Origin: an uncultured Chlamydiae bacterium
GTDB taxonomy: Bacteria; Chlamydiota; Chlamydiia; Chlamydiales; SM23-39
Assembly: GCA_903893545.1 (NCBI GenBank)
Contig: CAITMJ010000009.1
Coordinates: 186,001-250,000 of the forward strand
Reading direction: 5' to 3'
Length of the DNA: 64,000 bases
The notes under the pieces were generated by a model, which saw only the letters and a program-made list of their open reading frames with translations, had not been told where the DNA came from and ran no database searches. Numbering within the stretch: position 1 is the stretch's first letter; the number at the start of each line of letters is the position of its first letter. This document shows, piece by piece, positions 31,784 to 40,540 of this stretch. Both the position numbers and the translations under genes were made by a program.

Positions 31784-32684
31784 TTTATTTTTCATCGCTA
31801 TGAGCGGTTTTGCCGATGAGAAGTTTGTCATCGGCACTTTTCGAGGCGAAGGCCTTTTTTCCTCCTTTCTCTCTGTGGTCGGCGATCTTATTTGGGCTGA
31901 GAAGAACCAGAAAGTCCCGGTTGTTTACTGGACGCAAGAATGTCTTTATGCGCAAAAAGATGGATACAAGGGCAATGACAATCCTTGGGAATATTATTTT
32001 GCGCCCGTCTCTAGCCTAACATACCAGGTAGGCGATCCAGTCTACACGTGTTGCGATTCCCCTGACCACTTTAGTATTATTTCAACGTTTATGAACAATC
32101 GCAATGGCTTCGATGAGTTTAGATTCCGCGCGAAAGCGACGATCGATAAAATGATCAGAGTAAAGCCAGATATCTTAGAGAAGATGCAGCTCTTTTATGA
32201 AGAGAAAATGCTCGGAAAAACGACGATTGGGATCCATTTAAGGGGGACCGACCGGACCGGTGTTCTCAGGAAGGAAGACTATTGCAAAAGTCTGATGGAT
32301 GTGGCAGAGCAAGTTGCGGCTAAAAGAGCTGGTGATGTTCAGTTTTTCATTGCGACCGATGAAGAGAGTTTATTAGACCTTGCCAAAGGATATCTAAAAA
32401 GACCGATTGTCTATTGCGATTCGCATCGTTCACAGGACGATTCTCCTCTACATATCCCCAAAAAAGACGTTGAACGGGAAGGGGCTATACTTGGAGAAGA
32501 GGCTCTCATAGAAGTTCTCCTTCTTTCAAAGTGCGATTTTCTCTCCTGTTCCCTATCGTCTTTTTCGATTGCCGTCCTGCTCTTTAATCCAACGATGTCT
32601 TATGAATATCAAAGTCCTTATCGGTTCTTTGACCCAGCAGCAAGCCAGAAGTTTCTGCCGCAAAAAAACAATCGCACAAGATAA
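31755..32684 (+). CDS. exported fucosyltransferase-like protein (NodZ/FUT8/O-FucT type)
   Basis: ATG 31755 gives a signal peptide (CISLFFIAMSGFA) and a 309-aa protein. TIGIHLRGTDRTG is the donor-binding HxRGTD motif of alpha-1,6- and O-fucosyltransferases; FFIATDEESLL and EALIEVLLLSKCDFLSCS with a following serine cluster are the later motifs of the same fold. An exported fucosyltransferase is unusual because GDP-sugar is cytosolic, so it may act after secretion into the host. The C-terminus (FFDPAASQKF) is duplicated about 800 bases downstream. Confidence 0.65.
   Translation: MYNRRLQCISLFFIAMSGFADEKFVIGTFRGEGLFSSFLSVVGDLIWAEKNQKVPVVYWTQECLYAQKDGYKGNDNPWEYYFAPVSSLTYQVGDPVYTCCDSPDHFSIISTFMNNRNGFDEFRFRAKATIDKMIRVKPDILEKMQLFYEEKMLGKTTIGIHLRGTDRTGVLRKEDYCKSLMDVAEQVAAKRAGDVQFFIATDEESLLDLAKGYLKRPIVYCDSHRSQDDSPLHIPKKDVEREGAILGEEALIEVLLLSKCDFLSCSLSSFSIAVLLFNPTMSYEYQSPYRFFDPAASQKFLPQKNNRTR
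32622..32657. repeat. direct repeat R1, copy 1
   Basis: 35 of 36 bases identical to 33427-33462 (31 identical, one mismatch, then 4). This copy encodes the C-terminal RFFDPAASQK of the fucosyltransferase-like gene. Confidence 0.85.
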
Positions 32685-32693
32685 AACTCTGAG

Positions 32694-32719
32694 TAAGTAA
32701 TTTAGGGTATGCATCCAAA
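32694..32719. repeat. direct repeat R2, copy 1
   Basis: 26 identical bases shared with 33551-33576. Copy 1 is non-coding and corresponds to a fragment of the sugar O-methyltransferase gene (encoding WMHTLNYL on the minus strand). Confidence 0.85.
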
Positions 32720-32766
32720 TGGAGACGATGGCAAGATATTTTTTTATTACATCAATAAAATATTAA

Positions 32767-32795
32767 TTGTTTTTTAGTATCAGTCTGTGTATAAT
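32767..32795 (+). promoter_or_regulatory. promoter of the small Inc-like gene
   Basis: TTGTTT at 32767-32772 and TATAAT at 32790-32795 with 17 bases between, 34 bases upstream of the ATG. AAAAGGAG at 32813-32820 is the ribosome site. The insert therefore carries its own promoter. Confidence 0.7.
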
Positions 32796-32829
32796 ATGTG
32801 CATAAACTGAAGAAAAGGAGTTAATTCTA

Positions 32830-33393
32830 ATGGTCCCTGCTACCTCAAAAAAAAATTACTTAGACAGTGTGCAAAACTCAGCCTCTACACACCTTTTCAA
32901 ATCAAATTTTTACAAGACAATCACTGCGATTTCATCCCTTGCTGTTGCCGCTATCCTTGGGGGTATGTTAGCTGTGCTTATCGGCGCCTTGACAACAGTG
33001 CCATGGGTATTGGGTGGGGCTCTCATCGCGGGCGCCGGTCTCTTATATGTAGTCAAAATATATGGGAGAAAAGCAAATGAGGAAGCATTTTTGTCGGACC
33101 TAAATGCAAAAGTTGTAAGGCATCTTAAGAAATTTAACTTTGATGCCGAGCAGAAATATATAGCAGAGCATTCCAAGTACTTGACCAATATTTTGGATAA
33201 TCCAAGGTGTAACACAATTATCCAACATTGGCGCCATGATCAAATTGTCGATCTAAATCCTAATTCTAGCGATATTGATCTGGATAGCTTGACGAAGCCC
33301 TATGCAGATCAAATGCAAAAGGTCCTAGAGAGAGAAGAGAAGCTAGTCACTGGTACGATGTTGCAAATCTCACAGATGAACCCCTCCGAGTAA
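32830..33393 (+). CDS. unknown Inc-like protein with a paired hydrophobic segment
   Basis: The 187-aa protein has two long hydrophobic stretches in residues 34-78 (AISSLAVAAILGGMLAVL and VPWVLGGALIAGAGLLYV) split by a short turn, the bilobed layout of chlamydial inclusion-membrane proteins. The rest is a helical cytosolic domain with charged heptads. It has its own promoter and sits in a stretch bracketed by duplicated gene ends, so it may have been inserted. No sequence family recognised. Confidence 0.6.
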   Translation: MVPATSKKNYLDSVQNSASTHLFKSNFYKTITAISSLAVAAILGGMLAVLIGALTTVPWVLGGALIAGAGLLYVVKIYGRKANEEAFLSDLNAKVVRHLKKFNFDAEQKYIAEHSKYLTNILDNPRCNTIIQHWRHDQIVDLNPNSSDIDLDSLTKPYADQMQKVLEREEKLVTGTMLQISQMNPSE

Positions 33394-33426
33394 ATTACTT
33401 TATAGGGCTTTTTCGGCAGAGGGAAT

Positions 33427-33462
33427 TCGGTTCTTTGACCCAGCAGCAAGCCAGAAGCTTCT
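33427..33462. repeat. direct repeat R1, copy 2
   Basis: Non-coding fragment of the fucosyltransferase-like 3' end, 28-64 bases after the stop of the Inc-like gene and just before the stop of the methyltransferase gene on the other strand. Confidence 0.85.
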
Positions 33463-33470
33463 TCTGATAT

Positions 33471-34307
33471 CTATTTCCAGGTCAGCAGAAGATTTCCAGA
33501 TCCTGTTAAAGGATTTTCATCTTTCATCTCTAAGGAAAAGTTGCAACTGCGTAAGTAATTTAGGGTATGCATCCAATGTTTGCTGCCCGTGAGGTACCCT
33601 CTCTGAGAGCGGCTAAGAATGTCTTTCAAATACTTCTCTCGCATTTGGTCAGAACATTCGTGATAAGCGTAGTTGCTAATCACAAGGTCGTAGGAAAATT
33701 CTCGATTTTTCAATTCATCTGTGTACATTTCTTCATCAAAACTTTTGTAAATCACATTGTGGATGTTGTGTTTTTCTAGGTATTTTTTGGTCAATGCAAG
33801 CGGTTCAGGAAGATCTATAATTGTATAATCTTTGAATTTATAAACCATGGAAAGGATTAAGCATTGGCCCCCATACCCTCCGCCAATTTCAACGATCGAT
33901 TTTTGTTCGAGGGAAGATCCAAATAGTAGTTGTAAATCAGAAGCGACTTTCATGTAGCGCAGTGTCGTTGGTGAAATTGCACCTATTTCTGCATAAATTC
34001 CTGTATTTGGACTTCCTAAAAGATCATTTTTTTGAAATAGCTCAATGTTTTCTATAAATTCGGGGGATTGTTTTTTTATGATACTAAGATAATCTTGGCC
34101 AAGATTTTCGCTAACATGTTCTAGTATAGGTGTATAGTCTGAATTTCTTTTGAATCCTGCAAAAAATAAATCGTCTTCTGCAGCTTTTTGGCAACAATTT
34201 CTATAACAAGCATGATCGGAATCTGAAGAAGGTGTTTGGTTTGAAGTTGCTCCAAATACATTCGTACTTATGCAGATTGCTAATTGAAGGGTTTTTGTTA
34301 TTCTCAT
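33471..34307 (-). CDS. exported putative sugar O-methyltransferase
   Basis: The 278-aa protein begins with RITKTLQLAICISTNVFG, a signal peptide. The core shows IVEIGGGYGGQCLIL (SAM loop), YTIIDLPEPLALTKKYL and DLVISNYAYHEC, typical of the putative sugar O-methyltransferase family often found in glycan clusters. A run of Cys in DHACYRNCCQK may form disulfides. Together with the fucosyltransferase-like gene it suggests a glycan-modifying pair. Export is odd for a SAM-dependent enzyme. Confidence 0.7.
   Translation of the reverse strand: MRITKTLQLAICISTNVFGATSNQTPSSDSDHACYRNCCQKAAEDDLFFAGFKRNSDYTPILEHVSENLGQDYLSIIKKQSPEFIENIELFQKNDLLGSPNTGIYAEIGAISPTTLRYMKVASDLQLLFGSSLEQKSIVEIGGGYGGQCLILSMVYKFKDYTIIDLPEPLALTKKYLEKHNIHNVIYKSFDEEMYTDELKNREFSYDLVISNYAYHECSDQMREKYLKDILSRSQRGYLTGSKHWMHTLNYLRSCNFSLEMKDENPLTGSGNLLLTWK
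33551..33576. repeat. direct repeat R2, copy 2
   Basis: This copy lies inside the methyltransferase gene and encodes WMHTLNYL near its C-terminus; the copy at 32694-32719 is the displaced fragment. Confidence 0.85.
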
Positions 34308-34403
34308 TTTTAAATCTCTGATGGTGTTTTAAGAAAGTGCTCATAAGCTTTTGCGGCCAAAAAACGATCGTAGTGGTTAAATTATCCCCTTTTCTAGAGA
34401 GTG

Positions 34404-34763
34404 TCAAGCGTATCCAGGAGCTAACCCTGGCAGGTGGCGTCGTTCAACGACTATAATCCGCGCGCCAAGCGAAGGATTTATCGGTGCAAAATCTTGCACG
34501 TGATGTTCAATGGTCCCAACGATATCATCTAGTTTTCCTTCGAGATCATTGGAGAGTGCAAAACAGACGTGTCCAGTAGTGCAGCAAGCAAAGAGACCTA
34601 TCAATGACAAATAGACACCAGAGATTGCTCCTAGACTCGATGTTCCTACAGCAGCGTACCATGTTTTTGTCTGTAAAGATTTTATCTTTTCATATTTTTC
34701 TACAAAAGTCTGTAAGGTTCCTTCTATAACATAACAATGATCATTGACTTGGCAGAAATTCAT
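34404..34763 (-). CDS. unknown small Inc-like protein
   Basis: ATG 34763 has GGAGGG six bases upstream, better than the TTG at 34793. The 119-aa product has one long hydrophobic region with two lobes (AAVGTSSLGAISGVYLSLIGLFACC, given here as residues about 47-72) flanked by polar ends. The layout suits an inclusion-membrane protein. It contains several cysteines near the membrane. No family recognised. Confidence 0.5.
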   Translation of the reverse strand: MNFCQVNDHCYVIEGTLQTFVEKYEKIKSLQTKTWYAAVGTSSLGAISGVYLSLIGLFACCTTGHVCFALSNDLEGKLDDIVGTIEHHVQDFAPINPSLGARIIVVERRHLPGLAPGYA

Positions 34764-34853
34764 TGGGCCCTCCATTGGGAAATTTTCGGGCAAGAAGATA
34801 TCTTTATAGTCAGCTTTTTGTCAATCGCTCTTTGTTCTTAGTGGTTGAATTTA

Positions 34854-36854
34854 CTAGAGAGCTTTTTCAAGAGCTTTTTTCAGGCAGCAAGCGTCTTCAT
34901 AATGATCTTTGCGGAGGATGTACCCAATGGCAGATGTTTCGGGAAACTGGAGGAAACAGCTCGTCAGTTCGTAAGAGGGAATTTTGAGTTGTTCGACGGC
35001 GATTTCAACGGTCTCTTTTAAGAAGGGGAGGGGAAGTTTTACAAAGAAAAGGAAAAAGCGATCGATTTTCTCTTCGAGAATGGGGGGAGAGGGGGACTTT
35101 CGGAGCTTTTGGAGAAGCTCGAAATGGGCATTTAATACTTCTGTCGGCAGTACGGTTTGCATGATTCCGGGGCGTAGGGAGTAGAAGTAATTTTCGAGGA
35201 GAAACTCAGTGTCTTGAGACATCGCGCCGATGAGTTTTCGAAGAGCGAGGAGAGACTCTTCCTGTTTTAAGATCATTCCCCCATTGAAATCGCGGTATTC
35301 TCCAATGACTTTAGAAAGTTCATAGGCGACTTGTTGTCTAGCCCTTAAGAGATCGACGGAGTAGTCTGGACGAAAGAAGGGCGCTTTGTCTAAAACGGCA
35401 GAGAGCACGGAGGTTTCTTTTGGAATTTTCCGCTTGAGTTTCCCGATTTCTCGGATCTCATCGATGGAGAGTTTGAGTTCGCTCTGGCCGCTGACGAGAA
35501 GTTCGCGGAGGCCCTTGGCAGTTGGAGGGAGTAGCCTTGCCATCATGATCGAAAAGAAGAGTTCCGATTCGCTCTGTTTTTCATAGTGGATGCTCACTTG
35601 AGGAAGATCTCGGCTATATTTAAGCTGGTGGCTGAGAAGGATGAGGTTGCGGGCGATTTCTTCTTCATTGCGGGGAAGGAAAATGGGGTGCACGTCGTTT
35701 TCGATCTGTTTTTTGATCTCGCTTCCCAGCTTTTCTCGAAGCAGAGTGATCTCTTCAAAGCGAAAAGGGGCATGGGAGGGCTTATGAACTTCAAGATAAG
35801 CGAGATAAATTTTCTTTTCCCGTTGATCGAAGAGATAAGAATCTTTTACGGGCTCAACCTCAGGAAGGCAGGAGCGGATTGCATCGATGACGATTTGTTT
35901 ATCCAATCGCTCGCTGTCGCGCAAGATGTTCATGCCGAATAGAATGCCGAGAACAGATTCCTCTTTATTGAGCTTGAGCTTGTAAACTTTGAGGCTCATA
36001 TGCCGCTCTAAGGGGCATTTCTTGATGGTGTCGAGAAGAACTTTTTTAAAGAGATAGTGAAGCGCTATTACGCGGCTAATGTGGCGCGAGTCTCTTTTGG
36101 AGGCAAACTGATCTTTGAAAAGGACGGTAAAATAGGTCATCTCAGAGAACATGCCTTGGCCAAACTCTTTCGGTCTTGCTTGGACCCATTCGGTGAGGTT
36201 CTTTTTGATCTCTGTCATTTTCTCTTCGCGCCCCAATTTCATCAGGAATTGGTGCATCTGATCAAAGAGAGTATGCTCGAAATCTGAGCGGGAAACATTG
36301 AGGATTTTACTGAGGTTTTCCTTGATCATCCCATTTTTTTGTTCGATGGAGATGCTTTTCATAGACGCGATGTATCTCGTTCGATAGACGGCTTGGATGT
36401 TTAAGCGAACTTCTTCAATCAACGCTTTTAAGTTTCTCTCGGCGATTTCCCGATCTTGGACAGAACTTAGCTCGAAGAGGGAGCATCCAAAGAAAAAGCG
36501 CTGGGTCGTCAGAGTCTCAAAGGAAAAGGAGAGTCTGATGGCCGCTGTAATGCTTAAACTCTTTCCCGGAACAAGCCACTGCTTAAGTACGTCGTCGATA
36601 TAGCGGCCAGCGCCATTTGTATATTCCCAAGGACAGATAAAAGAGACCCACAGGGCATTGGGGAGAGGAAGGGTGCCAAAAATAGGGATCGTCTCCAAGA
36701 GGCCAGCAGGATTATTTTTGAGGACTTGTTGTTTGATTTTTAAAGAGAGGAGGTCGGATACTTTTTGTTCGGCTGTAGAGATGAATGATTCTTCAATGAA
36801 GTCCGTCGAGGGGTAGGGGATAATTTTCAATCGAGGGGGAGATTCTAGGAGCAT
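34854..36854 (-). CDS. unknown 666-aa protein in an oppA operon
   Basis: Mostly helical and soluble, with no signal peptide and no recognised catalytic motif. It starts 10 bases inside the end of the OppA-like gene, so the three genes form one unit. Charged residues are evenly spread; several LPLPFLKE- or FFFGCSLFE-like hydrophobic clusters could pack repeats. It has the look of a conserved chlamydial protein of unknown role, perhaps linked to peptide uptake. Confidence 0.7.
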   Translation of the reverse strand: MLLESPPRLKIIPYPSTDFIEESFISTAEQKVSDLLSLKIKQQVLKNNPAGLLETIPIFGTLPLPNALWVSFICPWEYTNGAGRYIDDVLKQWLVPGKSLSITAAIRLSFSFETLTTQRFFFGCSLFELSSVQDREIAERNLKALIEEVRLNIQAVYRTRYIASMKSISIEQKNGMIKENLSKILNVSRSDFEHTLFDQMHQFLMKLGREEKMTEIKKNLTEWVQARPKEFGQGMFSEMTYFTVLFKDQFASKRDSRHISRVIALHYLFKKVLLDTIKKCPLERHMSLKVYKLKLNKEESVLGILFGMNILRDSERLDKQIVIDAIRSCLPEVEPVKDSYLFDQREKKIYLAYLEVHKPSHAPFRFEEITLLREKLGSEIKKQIENDVHPIFLPRNEEEIARNLILLSHQLKYSRDLPQVSIHYEKQSESELFFSIMMARLLPPTAKGLRELLVSGQSELKLSIDEIREIGKLKRKIPKETSVLSAVLDKAPFFRPDYSVDLLRARQQVAYELSKVIGEYRDFNGGMILKQEESLLALRKLIGAMSQDTEFLLENYFYSLRPGIMQTVLPTEVLNAHFELLQKLRKSPSPPILEEKIDRFFLFFVKLPLPFLKETVEIAVEQLKIPSYELTSCFLQFPETSAIGYILRKDHYEDACCLKKALEKAL

Positions 36855-38377
36855 TGTGCAATCGTTTCGTTCATTGAATCAGAAGAGCAGGAGGTAAAGC
36901 GAAGGGCTCCATTTTGCAGATGAGAAATCCCTTTTAGTTCCGGACGAGCGGCAATGACATGATGGTAATGGTAAAGAGGGGCCAAAGGGGTCTCTTCAGT
37001 CAAGAGGCTCTCTGCCTCAAGAACGAATTTCGCTCGAAGGCGAGGATCGCTTGTCGCATTGATTTTGTCGACGATTTCAGAATATTCGGGGTGTTCAAAT
37101 CGGGAATAATTTTTCATGATCGTCCGATTTTTAAAGCGCTCGAGAATGGAGACTGGATCCATGTATTGAGAGATCCAATGGCCTATTTGCATCGAGTAAT
37201 TCCCTTCGTAAAATCGATTTGTGTGTTCTTGGTAACTAATCGGGTCTAGTTGCACTTGGATCCCAAGGCACTCTTTCCATTGCTTCTGTAAGAGGCGGGC
37301 GACCTTTGTTCGAGAGAGGGTGTGTTCAAAATGCAAGGTCATTTGATCGAAAAACTTTTGCAAAGAGCCCTGACTGTCAGCTTCGAAAATGCCGAGCTCT
37401 TTCATGCCCAATTGTAAACAGTGACGGGCTTCGCGCCGATCGAATCGAACTGGCGATTGTGGGGCCTCTTTGGAAAAGGGAGGAGGAAGAAAGCGGGTCG
37501 CTGGAATTTCAAAGGAAGAGACGAGTTCTTCTCGATCGATGGCCAGGGAAAAGGCTTTGCGAATGTTTTTGTTGTTGAATGGGAAGGTAAAATTATTGAA
37601 AGAACAGAAAACGGTAGCTCCTAGAGAGATCAATTGAATTAGCTCTTGATTGGCGCATTCCATCATCATTTCATTCGATAAGGAACAATAGACATTGGAG
37701 ATAAGGTCGATTTGCCCCATATTGAACCGCTGGAGAATCGTGTAGGGATTTTGGCAAATGGAGATACTGAGCTCATTTAAGCTTACATTTTTCTCATCCC
37801 AATAGAGGGGGTTTTTTTGTAAGCGGATCTCGTCTCTTTTTTTCCAGGAGGAGATTTGAAAAGGACCGCTGACGGGGATCTCTGATGGATCGATCCAGTT
37901 GGCGTGATTTTCTAAAATGGCGGGCGCGGGAAAGACATTGCATAAAGAGAGGAGAGAAAAAAGATGGGGGCAGTGGTTTTCTAACTCTATTTTCAACTTT
38001 TTAGGCCCGATTGCCTTCACGCCTACTTCAGAAAAGGGAACTGTTCCATTCCTTGCTTTTTCTCCATTTCTAAGGAAGTAAAAGAGCTGAGGGAAGGGGT
38101 TTGGGAAGGTGGGATCGAGTGCTTTTTTCCAGGAATGTTCAAAGTCTCTGGCTAAAATTGGATCGCCGTTACTCCAACAGGCGTCTCGAAGGGTAAACTC
38201 ATAGGTTTTTCCACACCCGAGGATTTCATAGCTTTCTGCGAGCGCAAGTTCAAATGTACCTCCCGGATTGATTCGGACAAGACCATCAAAGATCATGTAA
38301 TGGAGGGCAGAGGTAATATAATCTCCATTTTTTCTGGGGTCAATCGTCAGAGGATCCATGCTAAAACAGATTCGCAT
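36845..38377 (-). CDS. OppA-like substrate-binding protein lacking a signal peptide
   Basis: The 510-aa protein is a full SBP_bac_5 domain (DPRKNGDYITSAL, ALAESYEIL, AFSLAIDREEL). It opens directly with MRICFSMDPLTIDPRKNGD, matching the mature start of the upstream paralogue (LRISFSIQPVTADPRKSGD), with no signal or lipobox. An in-frame TAA lies 11 codons upstream with no other start, so this is the real N-terminus. Either it is cytosolic or has lost export. Family role: oligopeptide binding for ABC uptake. No membrane or ATPase genes are nearby. Confidence 0.8.
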   Translation of the reverse strand: MRICFSMDPLTIDPRKNGDYITSALHYMIFDGLVRINPGGTFELALAESYEILGCGKTYEFTLRDACWSNGDPILARDFEHSWKKALDPTFPNPFPQLFYFLRNGEKARNGTVPFSEVGVKAIGPKKLKIELENHCPHLFSLLSLCNVFPAPAILENHANWIDPSEIPVSGPFQISSWKKRDEIRLQKNPLYWDEKNVSLNELSISICQNPYTILQRFNMGQIDLISNVYCSLSNEMMMECANQELIQLISLGATVFCSFNNFTFPFNNKNIRKAFSLAIDREELVSSFEIPATRFLPPPFSKEAPQSPVRFDRREARHCLQLGMKELGIFEADSQGSLQKFFDQMTLHFEHTLSRTKVARLLQKQWKECLGIQVQLDPISYQEHTNRFYEGNYSMQIGHWISQYMDPVSILERFKNRTIMKNYSRFEHPEYSEIVDKINATSDPRLRAKFVLEAESLLTEETPLAPLYHYHHVIAARPELKGISHLQNGALRFTSCSSDSMNETIAQCS

Positions 38378-38465
38378 TGCGCACCTAAAGTGATAAAGAG
38401 AGGTCTCTTATACGGGTTTTAGAATTTTGGTAAAAGAAAATCTTATCGCCAAATTAAAATAATCC

Positions 38466-40037
38466 TTATTCTTCCTCAGCAATCCAGCATCTTTCTAAAA
38501 GGATGCCTCCTGTGGGGGAGGTATACAAATTGCGGACGCGCGGATTGGTTAAATTGGAGCTATACCAGTGATAGATCGGTAGAAGAGGAGTCTTTTCGGC
38601 GATCAGGTCTTCTGCTTGTTCGATCAAGCGATTGCGCTCGTCTAAAGAGATCGCATTTTGGATTTGCTCGATTAAAGAGACGTATTCGGGGGCGTTCCAG
38701 GCGGGGTAATTTTTCGCGTTGTTTGGGTCTTTAAACCTTTCTAAGATGTTGATTGGATCTTGATACTGTGCAACCCAGTTGGCGATTGCAACTTCGTAAT
38801 TGCGGCGATGGAGGAAGTCTTTAAAGGTTTTGAATTCTGTTTGGGTGAGAAGAACGTCGACGCCAAAAAGGTCCTTCCATTTGCGTTGAATGACTTGTGC
38901 GATCATTCGATCGACGGTGCCGGAACGGAAATGAAGTCGAATAGGGCTGATCTCTTGGGCGGTCTTACCCAGTTCTTCAAGTCCTTTTTGTAAGTAGATT
39001 TTCGCCTGCTGCTGATCAAAGGAGGGGAAAATTTTCCGATCTTTTCCGCCGCAAAGAGCGGGCGGGATGCACCGCGTTGCGGGGATTTGACAGGAAGGGA
39101 GGATTTCTCGTGCGATTTCTTCTCGATCGATGGCAAAGCTAAAGGCTTTTCGGATATTTTCATTCTTGAAAATTCCATCTCTCGTATTGAACGTGCAAAA
39201 AGTGGTAGCTGCCATTGCAAAGTAACGGAGTTTATTTTGCGCCTCTAGCGCAGAGAGCGCATCGGGAGAGATTGGAGCGACTAGGCCGCCGATCCAATCG
39301 AGTTCGCCTCTTTGAAACATCTCTAATGCCGTTGTTTCATTGGGAATAATGCTGATATCAATGCCGTTTAAACGGGTGCTGTCGGCGCTCCAGAAGGTTG
39401 GATTTTTTCGCAGAACAATGGTCGATTGTGGAACGAGCTTTTCGATGTAAAAAGGGCCGTTGGTCACCAAATCTTTCTGATTGGTTTCTTGGGTACAATG
39501 TTGTGGAACGGGCAGAAAAGAGGGGAAGGAGGTCAGCGATAAGAAGTAGGGGGTAGGCCTTTCGAGGGTCACCTGTAAGGTGTTCCCATCGAGCGCTCGG
39601 ATGCCAACCTCTTCAATGCTCTTTTTCCCTTGCGAGGCCGCTTCCGCATTTAAGATGGAATAAAAGAGATAGGAGCAAAGCGATGGAAAGTTGGGGTCGA
39701 TGATTTTTTTCCACGATTTTTCAAAATCAGAGGCGGTGACCGGATGTCCATCGGTCCAGAAAGAGCGTCTTAAGTGAAAAATATAGGTTTTTCGATCTTG
39801 GGAAATTTCCACGCTTTCTGCGAGGGCAAGTTCTGAAAGACCGTCGGGGCAGCGCCTTGTCAGCCCTTCATAAATCAGACAAATCAAAGTGGAAGAGACG
39901 ATGTCGCCGCTTTTTCTAGGATCGGCCGTAACCGGTTGAATAGAAAAAGAAATTCTCAAAACATCGGGGGGCAGGGGCGCTGATTTTTTGCATCCCGTTA
40001 AAGCAAAAATCAAAAAAACGATCAGGGTCTTCAACAT
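38466..40037 (-). CDS. OppA-like peptide-binding lipoprotein
   Basis: I chose ATG 40037: MLKTLIVFLIFALTGC gives a proper lipoprotein signal with Cys16. The frame is open back to 40109 but adds an unneeded hydrophobic stretch. The 523-aa protein has SBP_bac_5 features (LRISFSIQPV, YEGLTRR, LALAESVEI, RKAFSFAIDREEI). It binds peptides (possibly murein peptides or host peptides) at the outer face of the inner membrane. Paralogue of the next gene, 88 bases downstream. Confidence 0.9.
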   Translation of the reverse strand: MLKTLIVFLIFALTGCKKSAPLPPDVLRISFSIQPVTADPRKSGDIVSSTLICLIYEGLTRRCPDGLSELALAESVEISQDRKTYIFHLRRSFWTDGHPVTASDFEKSWKKIIDPNFPSLCSYLFYSILNAEAASQGKKSIEEVGIRALDGNTLQVTLERPTPYFLSLTSFPSFLPVPQHCTQETNQKDLVTNGPFYIEKLVPQSTIVLRKNPTFWSADSTRLNGIDISIIPNETTALEMFQRGELDWIGGLVAPISPDALSALEAQNKLRYFAMAATTFCTFNTRDGIFKNENIRKAFSFAIDREEIAREILPSCQIPATRCIPPALCGGKDRKIFPSFDQQQAKIYLQKGLEELGKTAQEISPIRLHFRSGTVDRMIAQVIQRKWKDLFGVDVLLTQTEFKTFKDFLHRRNYEVAIANWVAQYQDPINILERFKDPNNAKNYPAWNAPEYVSLIEQIQNAISLDERNRLIEQAEDLIAEKTPLLPIYHWYSSNLTNPRVRNLYTSPTGGILLERCWIAEEE

Positions 40038-40138
40038 AGACAGAGATTTTAGCTCATAAAAAAAAATGAGTAAATAAAAAACCTCTTGTCGAAACATTTT
40101 TTTTTGCATATATTTACGATTGAAATAGGGAGTGAATT

Positions 40139-40540
40139 ATGGCTTACCTTAAAAGCTTGTTGTTTAACTTTTTAATCGTTTTCTTTGCGGATTATTTGCT
40201 TCCTGGGATCGAGGTGACAATGCCGACAAAGCTGCCTCACATTGGGGGAGATTTGATCTTTGCGGTCATTTTGGGCGGATTGAATTCTCTGATTTATCCG
40301 GCGTTAAAGGTGTTTAGCAAAAAATCTTCGACCGTTTTTCATATCGCAATTATTGCGAGCATTTTAAATTTTGGAGCTTATGCCCTTTTGAAGCTGCTCC
40401 CAATCGCAATCCACATTTCTTCGATAGAAGGGTACCTCTTGCCGGCAATCGCAGTGACAATTGTAAGCTTTATCGTGAACTTCTTTGAAATGAAAGCGCA
40501 CCACCACCACCATCACAATGAACCCCCATTTTCCCCATGA
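40139..40540 (+). CDS. YvlD/phage-holin-4-like membrane protein, natural His tail
   Basis: The 133-aa protein has four hydrophobic helices and a FNFLIVFFADYLLPGIEV start typical of the small Phage_holin_4_2/YvlD family. It ends KAHHHHHHNEPPFSP, six His in a row encoded by alternating CAC and CAT codons, so it is natural, not a tag. It overlaps the next gene by ATGA. Possible metal-binding tail. Function of the family is not well known. Confidence 0.78.
   Translation: MAYLKSLLFNFLIVFFADYLLPGIEVTMPTKLPHIGGDLIFAVILGGLNSLIYPALKVFSKKSSTVFHIAIIASILNFGAYALLKLLPIAIHISSIEGYLLPAIAVTIVSFIVNFFEMKAHHHHHHNEPPFSP

Noticed and set aside
38378-38465. Possible missing signal peptide for the second OppA
   Set aside because: All three frames upstream were read; no hydrophobic signal-like stretch is present, so a simple frameshift does not explain it.
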